From the IMG/VR virus record IMGVR_UViG_3300032240_000307, positions 1 to 30,024 of that record: 30,024 bases of DNA. One strand, given 5' to 3'. Position numbers and translations under genes: made by a program. Below are positions 14,144-22,398 of this stretch, one piece after another. The notes under the pieces are model-generated. The model saw only the letters and a list, made by a program, of their open reading frames with translations, was not told where the DNA came from and ran no database searches. The stretch comes from a virus. Position 1 is the stretch's first letter, and every line of letters begins with the position of its first letter.

Positions 14144-15238
14144 ATGCTAGATATCGTAAAACAACTTTTCGAGAACAATGTGATTTCCGAAGAAATCAAA
14201 TCGGAAATTGAATCAGCTTGGGAAAGCCGAATTCAAGAAAGCCGTGACCACGTCACTGCAGAACTTCGTGAAGAATTTGCTCAGAAATACGAGCACGACA
14301 AATCAGCAATGGTAGAAGCTGTAGAACAAATGCTAACAGACCGCTTACAAGCAGAGTTAGGTGAGTTCGCAGAAGATCGTCAAGGTCTAATTGAAGCCAG
14401 GGCAAAGTACGCAAAGAAAATGAAACAGGATTCCAAAGCTATGGAGTCTTTTGTTTTGAATAACTTACGTAAAGAGTTAGCCGAATTACACGAAGATCGT
14501 AAAGCAGTTGCAGGCAATGTAGCAAAATTAGAATCTTTTATTGTGGACGCACTAGCGAAAGAAATCGCAGAATTCCACGCTGATAAGAAAGACTTAGCAG
14601 AAACTAAAGTACGTTTAATCCGTGACAGCAAAGCTAAGTTTGAAGAAGTGAAAAAAGACTTCATCAACAAATCAGCAAAAATCATTGAAGAAACAGTCGC
14701 AAAAGGACTGCGTTCTGAAATGACACAACTAAAAGAAGATATTGACGCTGCCCGCAGAAATGACTTCGGTCGCAGAATTTTTGAAAGCTTCGCAAGCGAG
14801 TTTGCTGCAAGTCATCTAAATGAAAAATCTGAAACTGCAAAACTATTAAAAGTAGTTTCACAGAAAGAAATGGAATTAGAAGAAGCAGCTAAAATTGTTG
14901 CAGAAACACAAGAGCAAGTAGAATCAAAGAATAAAGAAATCGCAATCATCAAAGAATCAATTAACCGCCGCGAAGTAATGGGCGAGTTACTAGGTCCTTT
15001 AACAGGTGACAAGAAATCTGTAATGAAAGAACTACTTGAATCAGTTCAAACAGAAAAGCTACGTGCAGCTTTTGACAAGTATATCCCTTCAGTAATGAAC
15101 GGTGGTACTCCGGCCAAGAAAGCACTAACAGAGGCGAAAGAAATTACAGGCAATAAAAATCAGGCACAAACTATCAGTGGTGAAGAAAAAACCGCTGAGA
15201 TTTTTGACATCCGCAGGCTTGCGGGACTAAAAGTTTAA
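14144..15238 (+). CDS. 22: Prohead scaffold protein (gp22-like)
   Basis: A 364-residue, Glu/Lys/Ala-rich protein predicted to be almost wholly helical and coiled-coil, as expected for the major scaffold of the T4 prohead core, which is degraded by gp21 during maturation. The N-terminus MLDIVKQLFENNVISEEI and the C-terminus FDIRRLAGLKV are short ordered-looking ends; the middle (35-280) is continuous charged heptad-like sequence. Position between gp21 and gp23 is canonical. Strong ribosome site (AGGAGA) seven bases before ATG 14144. The T4 protein is shorter (269 residues), so this version is long. Confidence 0.88.
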   Translation: MLDIVKQLFENNVISEEIKSEIESAWESRIQESRDHVTAELREEFAQKYEHDKSAMVEAVEQMLTDRLQAELGEFAEDRQGLIEARAKYAKKMKQDSKAMESFVLNNLRKELAELHEDRKAVAGNVAKLESFIVDALAKEIAEFHADKKDLAETKVRLIRDSKAKFEEVKKDFINKSAKIIEETVAKGLRSEMTQLKEDIDAARRNDFGRRIFESFASEFAASHLNEKSETAKLLKVVSQKEMELEEAAKIVAETQEQVESKNKEIAIIKESINRREVMGELLGPLTGDKKSVMKELLESVQTEKLRAAFDKYIPSVMNGGTPAKKALTEAKEITGNKNQAQTISGEEKTAEIFDIRRLAGLKV

Positions 15239-15249
15239 GGAGAACTATA

Positions 15250-16419
15250 ATGTCACAACTACTCGAGTCACGCTGGTCGGAAACCAAAGACGCCCTTTTA
15301 GAAGGTCTTCAAGGTAACAAGCGTACAGTAATGGCAACAACTCTCGAAAATACCCGCAAGTATTTGTCTGAGTCTGCTACTGCTGGCGCAACATCCGCCG
15401 GTAACGTTGCAACCCTAAATCGTGTGATCCTTCCAGTGATCAGACGTGTGATGCCTACGGTCATCGCTAATGAATTAGTTGGCGTACAGCCAATGACTGG
15501 CCCAGTTGGTCAAATCCACACACTACGTGTTCGTTACAGCGATAGCTTTGACAGCACAAGTGGTACTGACATCACAGCTGGTGATGAGGCACTAAGCCCA
15601 TTCAAGATTGCTGAAGGCTATTCTGGCAGCAAGTCTGACAAAGCAGCTACTACAGCAGCAATGGAAGGCGTAGCTGGTAACAGACTAAGCATTCAAATCT
15701 TGAAGCAAACAGTTGAAGCTAAGACACGTAAATTGTCAGCTCGCTGGACATTTGAAGCTGCACAAGATGCACAAGCCCAACAAGGTATTGACATCGAAGC
15801 AGAAATTATGGCTGCTCTTGCACAAGAGATCACAGCTGAGATCGACCAAGAAGTTATCGGTTCATTGAATAACTTAGCTGGTACAGTTCTAACATACGAC
15901 CAAAACACTGTTTCTGGTACTGCTACATTCGTTGGTGACGAACACGCTGCTTTAGCTGTTCAAATCAACCGTGTATCTAACTTGATTGCACAGCGTACAC
16001 GTCGTGGTGCTGGTAACTGGGCAGTTGTATCACCAACAGTGTTAACATTGTTACAAAGTGCTACAACTTCAGCTTTTGCTCGTACAACAGAAGGTACTTT
16101 CGAAGCACCTACAAACACTAAGTTTGTTGGTACATTGAACAGTGCAATGCGTATCTATGTAAATGGTTATGCAACATCTGATGATGTATTAGTTGGTTAC
16201 AAAGGTTCAAGCGAATCAGACGCAGCAGCATTCTATTGCCCATACATTCCATTGATGAGCAGTGGTGTTGTTCTTGATCCAGCTACTTTCGAACCAGTAG
16301 TTAGCTTTATGACACGTTATGGATATGTTGAGTTAACAAACACAGCATCTTCATTAGGTAACGCAGCTGATTACTTAGGTAAAGTTGCTGTAACAACAGC
16401 TAACCTAAAATTTGCTTAA
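15250..16419 (+). CDS. 23: Major capsid protein (gp23-like)
   Basis: A 389-residue HK97-fold capsid protein of the gp23 family. Recognisable blocks are NRVILPVIRRVMPTVIANE followed by LVGVQPMTGPVG (55-90), a helical ARWTFEAAQDAQAQQGID (about 152-170), and a C-terminal PYIPLMSSGVVLDPATFEP segment. The N-terminal 41 residues look like the propeptide removed by gp21: LSE at 39-41 fits the LxE rule, giving a mature start SATAGAT. It is much shorter than T4 gp23 (521 residues). Strong ribosome site AAGGAGA upstream, 11 bases after gp22; a strong terminator follows. No gp24-like vertex gene is seen in the window. Confidence 0.93.
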   Translation: MSQLLESRWSETKDALLEGLQGNKRTVMATTLENTRKYLSESATAGATSAGNVATLNRVILPVIRRVMPTVIANELVGVQPMTGPVGQIHTLRVRYSDSFDSTSGTDITAGDEALSPFKIAEGYSGSKSDKAATTAAMEGVAGNRLSIQILKQTVEAKTRKLSARWTFEAAQDAQAQQGIDIEAEIMAALAQEITAEIDQEVIGSLNNLAGTVLTYDQNTVSGTATFVGDEHAALAVQINRVSNLIAQRTRRGAGNWAVVSPTVLTLLQSATTSAFARTTEGTFEAPTNTKFVGTLNSAMRIYVNGYATSDDVLVGYKGSSESDAAAFYCPYIPLMSSGVVLDPATFEPVVSFMTRYGYVELTNTASSLGNAADYLGKVAVTTANLKFA

Positions 16420-16444
16420 TTAGTAGTAATAATAAAGCAGAGTC

Positions 16445-16468
16445 AAAAAGCACCTTCGGGTGCTTTTT
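16445..16468 (+). terminator. Rho-independent terminator after gp23
   Basis: AAAAAGCACC (16445-16454), loop TTCG and GGTGCTTTTT (16459-16468) form a 10-bp stem with a stable tetraloop and a T-run. It closes the head operon 25 bases after the gp23 stop and could act in both directions. Confidence 0.92.
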
Positions 16469-16487
16469 GTTTGACTTAAATATCAGG

Positions 16488-16757
16488 ATGGAAGTTAAGA
16501 CCGAAGAAGATTTTCGAGCAGTGAGAGCACATATGAATGGATGGCGTAAACGCTTTCCTATGTTCAAGCACGATGTTGCTAGAGTCGAACACACAGTTGA
16601 AACACATATTCAAAATTATAGTATAGCATTAGTACACTATAGACAAACACACAACAAAACACATCTTGAACGTGCCCAACGAGAAATAGATGAAATTAAT
16701 AGAGTTGTAGATATTGCTGAAAAAGCACAGCTTATGTCCTTGCTCAGCCAAAGATAA
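16488..16757 (+). CDS. Hypothetical helical protein after gp23
   Basis: An 89-residue, charged, helical protein. ATG 16488 is preferred to TTG 16467 because the latter lies inside the terminator stem. The sequence includes VRAHMNGWRKRFPMFKHDV near the start and ERAQREIDEINRVVDIAEKA near the end. Similar small proteins are found downstream of capsid genes in aquatic T4-like phages, with no known function. The ribosome site is poor (CAGG close to the ATG), and a CTTAAATA box at 16475-16482 is too near to provide a leader, so expression may depend on terminator read-through. Confidence 0.6.
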   Translation: MEVKTEEDFRAVRAHMNGWRKRFPMFKHDVARVEHTVETHIQNYSIALVHYRQTHNKTHLERAQREIDEINRVVDIAEKAQLMSLLSQR

Positions 16758-16760
16758 ATA
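16753..16760 (+). promoter_or_regulatory. Late promoter box (GATAAATA)
   Basis: GATAAATA overlaps the end of the upstream gene and lies 86 bases before ATG 16847. The leader contains a small hairpin, TACTC (16775-16779) with GAGTA (16784-16788) around GTCA. Confidence 0.6.
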
Positions 16761-16834
16761 AAGTATCTAGAGCGTACTCGTCAGAGTAACTTATGCGGAA
16801 ATCCAACCGCGTAGACCTAGAACGTCAAATTATC

Positions 16835-16840
16835 AAGGAG
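16835..16840 (+). promoter_or_regulatory. Ribosome binding site deciding the 16847 start
   Basis: AAGGAG six bases before ATG 16847 shows that translation begins there rather than at the in-frame ATG at 16793, which has no such site. Confidence 0.8.
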
Positions 16841-16846
16841 AAAAAA

Positions 16847-17536
16847 ATGGGACGTCCTTTAAAGAAAGATATTAATGGTAAGGAAGTATTAGGCTTACCG
16901 GGCTTGTCAACAAACACACTAACGGGTATTCGTGTAAGCGGCTATTTCGGTGGTGCATTATCGACAGCTTATGTACTAATCAAACAACGTGGTGCTCAAT
17001 CATTCGTTGTGGCAAAAATTGAAAGCTTCACAGCAAACTCAACCAGCGGTAGCGCAATCCTCACTAATATGGGCGATCAAGATGAAGTTACAGTTGGTGA
17101 CGAACTATCAGGTGCTGGTATTCCATCTGGTGCTAGAGTACAGTCTATCGATAGCGCAACACAGATCACAATGACAGCAAATGCTACAGCAACAGCAACT
17201 GGTATTACAGTTAGTCACTGGGGTGCTTTTAAAATTGGCACAACAGTTAACACAACACCAAATGTAAACGGTGAAATCCTAATCCAAGGTTATGACACTT
17301 CTGCAGGTGGCCAAGGTGCACAGGTTACAGCTAACCTAGTACCTATCCGTAAACTATCACGTAGACTTGCTTATGGTTTTCCGTCAAGCCCAGTTCTAAA
17401 TGCAGGCAGCAGCTATCAGAACAGTGAAGATTCAAATGCATCTACTAACCACGATGAAAAAACATACAGCTGGTACCTCACTGATGACTCATCAATGGAC
17501 TATATCGTATTGACACCAGTTACAGCAAAGATGTAA
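16847..17536 (+). CDS. Putative virion structural protein with inserted beta module
   Basis: A 229-residue protein, MGRPLKKDINGKEVLG at the start. The outer parts (1-57 and 125-229) look like one small structural protein, with AYVLIKQRGAQSFVVAK before and GAFKIGTTVN and IRKLSRRLAYGF after. Residues 58-124 appear to be an inserted beta module with DELSGAGIPSGARVQSID and TQITMTANAT, a pattern of small Ig-like or bacterial surface beta repeats. A comparable segment occurs in the giant protein at 24183. It follows a late promoter and opens the fibre block. Virion location is inferred from context; function is unknown. Confidence 0.6.
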   Translation: MGRPLKKDINGKEVLGLPGLSTNTLTGIRVSGYFGGALSTAYVLIKQRGAQSFVVAKIESFTANSTSGSAILTNMGDQDEVTVGDELSGAGIPSGARVQSIDSATQITMTANATATATGITVSHWGAFKIGTTVNTTPNVNGEILIQGYDTSAGGQGAQVTANLVPIRKLSRRLAYGFPSSPVLNAGSSYQNSEDSNASTNHDEKTYSWYLTDDSSMDYIVLTPVTAKM

Positions 17537-17550
17537 TTTAAGGAAATAGA

Positions 17551-18528
17551 ATGGGACAAGTAGTTAGCACAAGCGGCGATTATACAATTAAGAGCGGAGT
17601 TGGCTCTACAGTCACCATCGACACAGGTCCAGGAGTAGGAAATCTTCTTGTCACTGGAAACCTGTTGATTACTGGTCAAGCGTTAAACGTTGATACAACA
17701 AACCTGAATATTAAAGATAATTTAATTGAATTAAATTCGGGAGAAACAGGTGCAGGAGTTACACTACGTTGGTCTGGACTACAGGTCGACAGAGGTTCAC
17801 TTGCACCTGCTTCAGTATTATTTGATGAAACAAATCAGACGTGGAACATAGCACAGGGTGTTGCTGGAACAGTATTAAATTATGCCAACAGCAAATTACG
17901 TTTAAGAACAATCACAACAAATAACACTACAGACAGTGGAGATCTAACACTAGATACCAATGCTGGTTCTGGAGTGGTAAAGATTACAGGAAGCTCTGCC
18001 TACACAACTCAAGTGTTGAATAGAGCAGATAACTCAGTGTTAACAAACAAAGGATACGTTGACTACGCAATTCAAAATTCACCGTCATTCCAAATTACCT
18101 CAACTGACACTCGTGTGGTTGCCACTGATAAAGATGTAGCTGGATCACTAGCATATATTATTGCCAACACAGGATATTCTACATTCGGTGAAAGCGCAGT
18201 ATCTGTTATTATTGATGGTATACTAGTTTCACAATTTTATAAAAACAGAGTGGTGATACAGGATCTAGAAGTCAGTAATAACGAAATCACAAACAATTAT
18301 ACTAACGGAAATATTAGCCTAAGAACGCAAGGTACTGGCAAAGTTCAGACTAACTATGCTATAGAGCTAGACAATATAGCATCGACACCGGCAACTGTGG
18401 CAAATGCAACATTAGTCTACGGTTCAACTGTTTCCGGCGGCGGTACAGGATTATATTTTGCTAATACAACCTATGTAGGTGAAGTAATTAGTAAAAATAG
18501 AGCGTTTATTTTAAGTATGATATTTTAA
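17551..18528 (+). CDS. Tail-fibre-like structural protein
   Basis: A 325-residue, Thr/Asn/Gly/Val-rich beta protein. It has repeated TGN strands near residues 33-45 (LLVTGNLLITG), then NLNIKDNLIELNSGETGAGV, a motif known from phage fibre and baseplate-associated proteins, and a GLQVDRG/WNIAQG block. Residues 135-165 (DLTLDTNAGSGVVKITGSS) continue the pattern. It is not a match to T4 gp34-37 that I can recognise. AAGGAA precedes ATG 17551. It likely forms part of a trimeric fibre or surface appendage. Confidence 0.6.
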   Translation: MGQVVSTSGDYTIKSGVGSTVTIDTGPGVGNLLVTGNLLITGQALNVDTTNLNIKDNLIELNSGETGAGVTLRWSGLQVDRGSLAPASVLFDETNQTWNIAQGVAGTVLNYANSKLRLRTITTNNTTDSGDLTLDTNAGSGVVKITGSSAYTTQVLNRADNSVLTNKGYVDYAIQNSPSFQITSTDTRVVATDKDVAGSLAYIIANTGYSTFGESAVSVIIDGILVSQFYKNRVVIQDLEVSNNEITNNYTNGNISLRTQGTGKVQTNYAIELDNIASTPATVANATLVYGSTVSGGGTGLYFANTTYVGEVISKNRAFILSMIF

Positions 18529-18537
18529 GAGAAAAAA

Positions 18538-18906
18538 ATGATAACAAGCACACTAGTTAACTCATCGTCAATCACAGTTCCAGTAAGGGTATTTAAAAGT
18601 ACCAACACTGGCGCTAATGGTGGCACACCAATTACTTCAGCAGTTACAACTATTATGATCTGTAACACTTCTGCAATTACACTGACTGATGAAACAGTTA
18701 ATTCAGTGAATGTCAACGTTTATCTTGTTAAAGCTGGCGGAAGTTACTCAACAACAAATCAAGTGGTTAATACCTTGATAGTACCAGCTGGAGAAACTGT
18801 ATTCTTTTCAGAAGAACGCATTGTCCTAGATCCTAACGATGAAATTTGGATCGGCACTTCAACAGCTAACGCAGTAGCAGTCACAGTGAGCTCACTACTA
18901 GTATGA
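18538..18906 (+). CDS. Small beta-rich structural protein, paralogue A
   Basis: A 122-residue all-beta protein with no charged helices. The order of blocks (TIMICNTSAITLT, VNVYLVKAG, NTLIVPAGETVFFSEERIVL, DEIWIGTS, VTVSSLLV) parallels the 110-residue protein at 23474-23806, suggesting a duplicated small jelly-roll or Ig-like subunit. It overlaps the next gene by four bases (ATGA), so the two are coupled. A decoration or fibre-tip role is possible but unproven. Confidence 0.6.
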   Translation: MITSTLVNSSSITVPVRVFKSTNTGANGGTPITSAVTTIMICNTSAITLTDETVNSVNVNVYLVKAGGSYSTTNQVVNTLIVPAGETVFFSEERIVLDPNDEIWIGTSTANAVAVTVSSLLV

Positions 18907-19403
18907 AATTTCTTAAAGGTTCTAGTCTTAATAAGTTTAAACCAAATAGTCAGCAGCTTTTTGGTAATGGTCGCGGCCGTACAGTAATGAATGGCAACGG
19001 CGGTCTAATGATTCCAAAAGGAACTACTGCGCAACGTGCTAAGATTACAGGAGTTAGAGAACCAGGCGGAGATGCCAATGGTTATATTCGTTACAATACC
19101 CAGACCAATGTGTTTGAAGGATATATTAACGGTGCTTGGGAAACTATCAAAGCCCCTAGCGGTTCTTCTATTGCAAAACAAACACTGGGCCCAGGAGATG
19201 CAACAACTACAATTTTTGGACCATTGACACTAACTCCAGCAAACGATGATAACATCATTGTGTTAGTTGGTAACGTGTGGCAAATTTCAGTATCAAACTA
19301 CAACATACTTTATAACTATCTAGGCAGTAATAACGCCTTTATTCAGTTTACAAGTCCAGTACCTATTGGTACATACATCACAATTTACTTCGGTTACGTT
19401 TAA
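18903..19403 (+). CDS. Short fibre-type protein with PKGTTAQR module
   Basis: A 166-residue protein. After a basic Gly/Asn-rich N-terminus (MKFLKGSSLNKFKP) comes the module LMIPKGTTAQRAKI followed by GYIRYNTQTNVFEGYINGAW (approximately 36-82), typical of phage fibre tips and found in related form at the C-termini of the proteins at 20896 and 22399. The C-terminal half is beta-rich and ends YITIYFGYV. Start ATG 18903 overlaps the previous stop. Probably a virion surface protein. Confidence 0.6.
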   Translation: MKFLKGSSLNKFKPNSQQLFGNGRGRTVMNGNGGLMIPKGTTAQRAKITGVREPGGDANGYIRYNTQTNVFEGYINGAWETIKAPSGSSIAKQTLGPGDATTTIFGPLTLTPANDDNIIVLVGNVWQISVSNYNILYNYLGSNNAFIQFTSPVPIGTYITIYFGYV

Positions 19404-19413
19404 TCCAAATTAG

Positions 19414-19421
19414 GGTAAATA
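19414..19421 (+). promoter_or_regulatory. Possible late promoter box (GGTAAATA)
   Basis: A TAAATA core lies 27 bases before ATG 19449, with the repeated CGGAGAT and CGGAGATACG between, the second of which can serve as ribosome site. Confidence 0.4.
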
Positions 19422-19448
19422 TACGTATCGGAGATTCGGAGATACGCA

Positions 19449-20894
19449 ATGGCCCTTGTTTTAAAAGATAGAGTAAAAGTAAGAACACGTACCCAGGGTA
19501 CAGGTACCTTAACCTTAGAAAATGTCGTTGATGGATTTCAATCTTTTTCTACGATCGGTGACGGAAACGAAACATATTTTGGAATTATCGATCAGGTTGG
19601 TAATTGGGAAATTAGCCGCGGTACTTACACAGCCATAGGCAATACACTATCAAGAACTATTGTAGTATCTTCATCAAATAACAATAACTTAGTGGCATTT
19701 GAAGAAGGTTCAAAAAATGTATTCTGTACATTTCCAGCTAGTCTAGCGCAGACTAACTTTACAAATGCAGGATACGGAGTTGGAAACTTTTCTTTCAACG
19801 GCAGTATTTTAGACACTGCAAACAGCACACCGATCACAGTAGCAAAATCAACAACAGTACAAGGTAATCTAACAGTTACAGGCACAGTTTCCGGTTCCGG
19901 TGATTATCTTGGAAATGCAACAACTGCATCCGCATTAAAAACAGCCCGCACAATTAACGGCGTAAGTTTCAATGGCTCTTCTAATATCACAGTAACCGCA
20001 GATGCTAGTACACTATCTGGTTCAGTATTAAAATCTTCTGTTACAACTTCTAGTCTAACTGGAGTTGGTACAATTACCGCTGGAACTTGGTCGGCAACAT
20101 TTGGCGCAGTCAGCGGAGCAAACTTAACAAACTTAACCGCAGCTAATCTAGCTGGCACTATCAATAACACAGTATTAGGTAATTCAGTACTGTATGTTGG
20201 TACTACCTCAATAGCACTTAATCGAAGTCCCCAATCTCAAACACTAACAGGTATCAACATTGACGGTAATGCTGTTACAGCAACACGTCTACAAACAGCT
20301 CGCAATATCAACGGTGTAAGTTTTAATGGTGCTGTGGATATCACAGTGACCGCTGATGCTAACACGCTATCTAACACGGTATTAAAATCAACTGTGGTAA
20401 CCAGTAGCTTAACCAGTGTTGGTACACTAACCGCGCTGACTGTTAATAATGTAGTACGCAGAAATGTTCCCCTAATAAGTCGTAAACACGCTTCTAGTCA
20501 ACTGATAGGTAATGCTTTGCCTTTTAGAGTTGAATTTGATACTATCGCCGAATCAGTATTTGACACTGGGCTAGTTTACAGTACAGTTTCTAATGCAGGT
20601 CGTATAACAAATAACACAGCAGAAACTAGAGTATACACAATTACAACAACTTTAAATTTTGATACTAACTCTTCAGGCTATCGCAGTGCTTGGATTGAGA
20701 AAAACGGAGTTAAACTGGTACAGGACCAACGACAGGCAGTCAATGGCGATCATACATTAATTACGATTTCTACTTCAGTAGTATTAGCAGCAACTGACTA
20801 TATCGAAGTATACGCATATCAAACATCTGGAGTTAACCTATCTATTGGTACTGCTCCTTATAGCGGAAATTATATCAACATAACCTGGATCTAA
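19449..20894 (+). CDS. Tail fibre protein with two internal repeats and C1q-like tip
   Basis: A 481-residue protein in three parts. Residues 1-100 match a common phage fibre N-terminal domain (MALVLKDRVKV, GDGNETYFGIID, LSRTIVVSSSNN, FCTFPASLA). Residues 155-213 and 273-331 are two copies of one repeat, sharing TAR-INGVSFNG, ITVTADA-TLS, VLKS and SSLT-VGT. The last 140 residues resemble a C1q/TNF-like jelly roll, with FRVEFDT, SAWIEKNGVKL and DYIEVYAYQTSGVNLSIG, a fold used for trimeric receptor-binding tips. Such proteins mediate host attachment. The next gene starts one base after the stop. Architecture is clear; the receptor is unknown. Confidence 0.75.
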   Translation: MALVLKDRVKVRTRTQGTGTLTLENVVDGFQSFSTIGDGNETYFGIIDQVGNWEISRGTYTAIGNTLSRTIVVSSSNNNNLVAFEEGSKNVFCTFPASLAQTNFTNAGYGVGNFSFNGSILDTANSTPITVAKSTTVQGNLTVTGTVSGSGDYLGNATTASALKTARTINGVSFNGSSNITVTADASTLSGSVLKSSVTTSSLTGVGTITAGTWSATFGAVSGANLTNLTAANLAGTINNTVLGNSVLYVGTTSIALNRSPQSQTLTGINIDGNAVTATRLQTARNINGVSFNGAVDITVTADANTLSNTVLKSTVVTSSLTSVGTLTALTVNNVVRRNVPLISRKHASSQLIGNALPFRVEFDTIAESVFDTGLVYSTVSNAGRITNNTAETRVYTITTTLNFDTNSSGYRSAWIEKNGVKLVQDQRQAVNGDHTLITISTSVVLAATDYIEVYAYQTSGVNLSIGTAPYSGNYINITWI

Positions 20895-20895
20895 A

Positions 20896-22278
20896 ATGAG
20901 AGACGGTGATTTATCATTAGGCGACAGTGGCCTTGGAGAAGAGTTTGGTAGTGTAAATTATACCGCTTCTCTAGGCCGTATCAGCGGAAAATTACTCAGT
21001 CCTGATCTAGTTAGAAACGGTGTTGATCTAACATTTAGAAACTACGCCTCAGATCCGGACATCCTCTATCTAGATGTTACAAACAAACGTATTGGTATCA
21101 ATATTGATACACCGCAATATCAGTTAGATGTTAATTCTGTAATAAAAACAACAAAGTTAGAAGCCACGAATCAATTACGTGTCGGTAATGTTATTGCCAA
21201 TTCTCCTAGCGGATTTAGCACAGTGGTTGGCGCACTACAGATTTTACCTGCTGACACGCATATACCAATTCCGTTCCACAGAATTACTACCGCCAACTTA
21301 GAATTCCGTTCTAATATGATTGGCAGTTTAAGCAATTCAAATATTGTGCTGGATCCCAACGGTTCGGGAACAGTAGAATTACAGGCAACCACAAATGCAA
21401 CAGGTGATGTTGCCGTAACTGGAAACATTTTAGTCACAGGTAATTTAACAGGCGCTGGAACTATAACTATCGGTGATCAACCAACGGACCTAGTCACAGT
21501 TAGCCCTGATCTTACACAGAGCATTATACCAGGCGTAGATAACACATTTGATTTTGGTAGCAGTTCAAAGCGTTGGGCATCTGCTTATATTCCAGACTGG
21601 AAACAGGTCAACAATCTAGCACCTTATCGTATCAATGTTAATAATCAAACTTTAATTGATGGCGTTGATAACAAAATTTCCGGAACGCAGGCCAATGATG
21701 ATATCAACATCAGTCCGGATAGCGGAATTACACAAATTGAACAACTGCGTTTTAATGGCAGCACAATTACCAATCTTGTTAACAGCGGGCTAACTGGTAC
21801 TCCGGGAATACTTAGGGTCTATATTGCTGGAACAGGTTATACTGACGGATTAGCAATTTCTGAAGCTGGCACACGATTCAATATCGTAACAGGCGCCGGC
21901 GGCTCGATCACTTCTATAACAGCGATTGATACCATCGTTGCCTATGTTGGCCAAGGTGCATTTACATTAATTCAGGGAATAAACACTACTGCTAAATTTA
22001 CAGTCAGCGGATATATTTCAACTAATCCTATGACTTTTGCAGGTACTGGTACGGGCTATCTTCAATTTACAGGCGATGGTGCTATTTCATTACCTGCAGG
22101 CCCAACAGCACAACGTCCACCAAATCCAGAAGTTGGTGACACTCGATGGAATACTGATTTACAGTATATGGAGTGTTTTGATGGCAGCACCTATATCATA
22201 GCAACAGGTCCAGGCGAAACTATTAACAGAGCAAAAATGGAAGAACTTGGTAACCTTTGGACGCTTATCCTAGCCTAA
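20896..22278 (+). CDS. Fibre/structural protein, paralogue 1
   Basis: A 460-residue beta-rich protein. Residues 26-80 (LGRISGKLLSPDL, NGVDLTF, ILYLDVTNKRIGIN, QLDVN) match the start of the protein at 22399, and a shared DNTFDFGSSSKRWASAY block resembles the segment that often precedes chaperone-type fibre tips. TGN repeats (NILVTGNLTGAGTITIGDQ) lie between. Near the C-terminus is SLPAGPTAQRPPNPEVGDTR with WNTDLQYMECFDGS, the same tip-type module as in the 18903 gene. No S74 peptidase domain is seen. Probably part of a multi-subunit fibre. Confidence 0.65.
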   Translation: MRDGDLSLGDSGLGEEFGSVNYTASLGRISGKLLSPDLVRNGVDLTFRNYASDPDILYLDVTNKRIGINIDTPQYQLDVNSVIKTTKLEATNQLRVGNVIANSPSGFSTVVGALQILPADTHIPIPFHRITTANLEFRSNMIGSLSNSNIVLDPNGSGTVELQATTNATGDVAVTGNILVTGNLTGAGTITIGDQPTDLVTVSPDLTQSIIPGVDNTFDFGSSSKRWASAYIPDWKQVNNLAPYRINVNNQTLIDGVDNKISGTQANDDINISPDSGITQIEQLRFNGSTITNLVNSGLTGTPGILRVYIAGTGYTDGLAISEAGTRFNIVTGAGGSITSITAIDTIVAYVGQGAFTLIQGINTTAKFTVSGYISTNPMTFAGTGTGYLQFTGDGAISLPAGPTAQRPPNPEVGDTRWNTDLQYMECFDGSTYIIATGPGETINRAKMEELGNLWTLILA

Positions 22279-22290
22279 TTTTTCAATCTG

Positions 22291-22298
22291 AATAAATA
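22291..22298 (+). promoter_or_regulatory. Late promoter box (AATAAATA)
   Basis: AATAAATA lies 100 bases before ATG 22399, leaving an unusually long leader that contains a hairpin beside the ribosome site. Confidence 0.6.
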
Positions 22299-22369
22299 CT
22301 ATTACTGTAAAGACTGACCAAGTTTTTACGATATCAAACTGTGGTAAACCCGCAATGTAAGGTGGTTAA

Positions 22370-22382
22370 CCGTGAAACACGG
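22370..22382 (+). promoter_or_regulatory. Hairpin in leader, next to ribosome site
   Basis: CCGTG (22370-22374) pairs with CACGG (22378-22382) around AAA. The ribosome site AAGGAG (22388-22393) follows five bases later and points to ATG 22399 rather than the GTG at 22372 inside the hairpin. Confidence 0.6.
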
Positions 22383-22398
22383 GGTCAAAGGAGAGCTT

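Noticed and set aside
16475-16482. CTTAAATA as late promoter for the 16488 gene
   Set aside because: It is only five bases from the ATG, leaving no leader; kept as a mention only.
16793-16846. Upstream ATG start for the 16847 gene
   Set aside because: The strong AAGGAG site is six bases from ATG 16847; the upstream ATG has no ribosome site and lies in the leader hairpin region.
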